A stretch of DNA of 13,721 nucleotides, taken from positions 1 through 13,721 of the forward strand of contig CAZPVS010000023.1 in NCBI GenBank assembly GCA_964590315.1. The letters run 5' to 3'. Below, in pieces: positions 12,578 to 13,721 of this stretch; positions within the stretch are counted from its first letter, which is position 1; every line of letters begins with the position of its first letter. Both the position numbers and the translations under genes were made by a program. Below the pieces are notes generated by a model. That model did not search any database and had not been told where the DNA came from. It saw nothing but the letters and a program-made list of their open reading frames with translations. This DNA is from JALRHH01 sp964590315 (lineage in GTDB: Bacteria; Patescibacteriota; Saccharimonadia; Saccharimonadales; JALRHH01).

Positions 12578-13653
12578 CTGCATCTGTACTGGGGATTGGC
12601 CAAGTGGTAAGGCACCGGGTTCTGGTCCCGAGATCGGGGGTTCGAATCCCTCATCCCCAGCCATAGAGAACGAAGAGACTGAGTAAGCTCGGCACGACCC
12701 CTGTTTTTGGGGTCGTTTTCATTGAGTTCGAATTTTTCTACCAGTTCTTTGTGAATTTTAACCTTATCAGCAATTGCTAATGCTAATTCTGTAAGCTCGA
12801 CTTCTAAAGCCGGACCGTTAATGCTTAAGTTCGAAAATAAGCGAGTGAGTATGATCCGTTTTTGTTCCGGTGAACGGCTTGCATAAACCTCGGATGCCTT
12901 TTGCGAAAGATCAAGCATCTTCATACCGTGCTCAAATTGTTGATTAGCAAAAGTGTCTACGCTTTCTAAATCTTCTTTGGTATCTGCTTCACTTGCAAGC
13001 AGTTCCTTGTATTTCTTGTCGTAAGCTTCCGAGCTTATGCGTTCAGCTAAACGATCTTCGTAAAGAATATCCTTCTTACGTGTGATTGTATCTAGCTGTG
13101 TACGTAATTGGTCTGTGCTTGCGTGATGCAAGTGCATAGTAGTTTCGTGTCTTGCACGAAGAGCGTTTTTAACCCAATCCATAATTGCAGGTGATGGGCA
13201 AACAAGTAGATCGAACATATCGAGCAACTCTTGTTCTATGTTGTCTTGGCGTATCCACTTCTGCTTAGGACAGCCGTTGTATTTGCTATGGCTATTGCAG
13301 TGACCGTACCAATAGCCCTTGTGTTGCTCCCACGTCACCATTCCACCGCAATTAATGCAAGTAAATAAACCTTTATAGTCGGGGTTATGCTTGTTGTACT
13401 TAGGCGGATTTTTGCGTGTCATCTTGGCTTGCACAGCATCGAATACTTCTTTTGATACCAAGTGCTCTTGTAAGCCGTTTGTGTAATCAATGCCACACCA
13501 GCGGTTAATTCCGATGTAGAAAGGATTTCTCAAAGTCTTCTGAACGTGACTTCTCGATAGTGGCTTTCCAAACCTTGTCTTAAGTCCAAGCTTTGCCATA
13601 TCTTTAGTCACTTTCTCAATAGACATACTCGGCTCAAGATACTTTTCAAACAT
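12568..13653 (-). CDS. Large serine recombinase, C-terminal part; catalytic domain missing, frame runs antisense through tRNA-Gln
   Basis: The uninterrupted 361-codon frame starts inside the Recombinase domain (residues 1-75; LRNPFYIGINRWCG at 41-54). A zinc ribbon follows with C99-x2-C102 and C119-x8-C128, then a long charged coiled-coil region (about 165-260) and a C-terminal helical part. The N-terminal resolvase domain with the catalytic serine is absent. Upstream of ATG 13653 the frame stays recombinase-like for five codons (HLVRK) and then meets TGA (13669-13671), so this is probably a truncated or disrupted gene or a sequence junction. Residues 331-355 are the antisense of tRNA-Gln and the frame stops at 12568, inside the tRNA promoter. 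The protein end was therefore probably altered by integration. It belongs to a mobile element inserted next to the tRNA. Confidence 0.8.
   Translation of the reverse strand: MFEKYLEPSMSIEKVTKDMAKLGLKTRFGKPLSRSHVQKTLRNPFYIGINRWCGIDYTNGLQEHLVSKEVFDAVQAKMTRKNPPKYNKHNPDYKGLFTCINCGGMVTWEQHKGYWYGHCNSHSKYNGCPKQKWIRQDNIEQELLDMFDLLVCPSPAIMDWVKNALRARHETTMHLHHASTDQLRTQLDTITRKKDILYEDRLAERISSEAYDKKYKELLASEADTKEDLESVDTFANQQFEHGMKMLDLSQKASEVYASRSPEQKRIILTRLFSNLSINGPALEVELTELALAIADKVKIHKELVEKFELNENDPKNRGRAELTQSLRSLWLGMRDSNPRSRDQNPVPYHLANPQYRCRLY
12590..12663 (+). tRNA. tRNA-Gln (anticodon CUG)
   Basis: Acceptor stem TGGGGAT (12590-12596) pairs with ATCCCCA (12653-12659), discriminator G12660, and CCA encoded (12661-12663). 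D arm GCC..GGC; anticodon loop TTCTGGT (12620-12626) with anticodon CTG at 12622-12624, reading CAG. T arm GGGGG-TTCGAAT-CCCTC. The outermost anticodon-stem pair (C12615/A12631) is mismatched. It has its own promoter and a downstream terminator. Confidence 0.95.
12694..12719 (+). terminator. tRNA-Gln intrinsic terminator
   Basis: ACGACCCC (12694-12701), 7-nt loop, GGGGTCGT (12709-12716), continuing into TTTT (12716-12719): a perfect 8-bp stem on the plus strand. It lies within the antisense recombinase frame (codons around residues 312-321). Confidence 0.85.
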
Positions 13654-13721
13654 CTTTCTAACTAAATGTCAAGCTACCACCTTTCCGAACACTCTCCTTG
13701 GACGTTTCCGGTACTTGCCCA
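13654..13721. other. Window edge upstream of the recombinase fragment
   Basis: On the minus strand the five codons before ATG 13653 (HLVRK) continue the Recombinase domain. TGA (13671-13669) then interrupts the frame, and the remaining 50 nt do not resemble resolvase in any frame. A second frame (GQVPETSKESVRKGGSLTFS, then stop) is open but unrecognised. It could be an insertion point, an inversion junction or a chimeric contig end. Confidence 0.4.

Noticed and set aside
13669..13671. UGA recoded as glycine (as in SR1/Gracilibacteria), which would let the recombinase read on
   Set aside because: The long conserved genes (typA, metK, rarA, corA) have no in-frame TGA, rarA and the Crp/Fnr gene end naturally at TGA followed by a second stop, and the sequence beyond the recombinase TGA is not recombinase-like.
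1..13721. CRISPR arrays, insertion sequences with terminal repeats, rRNA genes
   Set aside because: No regularly spaced repeats, transposase reading frames or rRNA-like segments were seen on either strand.

Overview
This 13.7 kb window looks like a compact chromosomal stretch of a small-genome bacterium. My best guess is a Patescibacteria/CPR member, most probably Saccharibacteria-like. The reasons are tight packing, intermediate GC by eye, short versions of housekeeping proteins, few Shine-Dalgarno sites, and the combination of DUF475/TerC, minimal zincin, TypA, RarA, PEBP and a zinc-ribbon serine recombinase. This is inference from general resemblance; no search was run. The genetic code looks standard, because the long conserved genes carry no in-frame TGA and several genes end in TGA.

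Layout. (1) 1-5033 is mostly metal biology: a ZIP transporter (3' end outside the window), a divergent Fur-family regulator with overlapping TTGC/GCAA palindromes between and into them, a minus-strand operon zincin - DUF475/TerC - 3-methyladenine glycosylase ending in a terminator, then a CNNM/CBS protein and a CorA channel meeting tail to tail on a shared CTAG. (2) 5081-9453 is housekeeping: typA with a strong promoter and a hairpin leader, divergent rarA, and metK under a SAM-I riboswitch whose expression platform hides the metK ribosome-binding site. (3) 9509-11296 holds a 48-residue membrane mini-protein, an Aur1-like PAP2 enzyme and a divergent membrane-anchored PEBP protein. (4) 11323-12476 holds a Crp/Fnr regulator followed by two unrecognised small genes overlapping by ATGA, with a cluster of palindromes (one a perfect GTGA-N6-TCAC core) between regulator and small genes. 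(5) 12548-13721 holds tRNA-Gln(CUG) with promoter and terminator, and a serine recombinase fragment on the opposite strand whose reading frame runs through the whole tRNA gene, marking the edge of an integrated element.

The most striking global signal is promoter geometry: eight genes have a TANNNT -10 hexamer 6 to 9 nt before the start codon, usually exactly 6, with no convincing Shine-Dalgarno site. That predicts leaderless mRNAs. Genes departing from this rule (zip, typA, metK, crp and the small-gene pair) are those with a visible leader, riboswitch or Shine-Dalgarno site, so the window seems to use two initiation modes.
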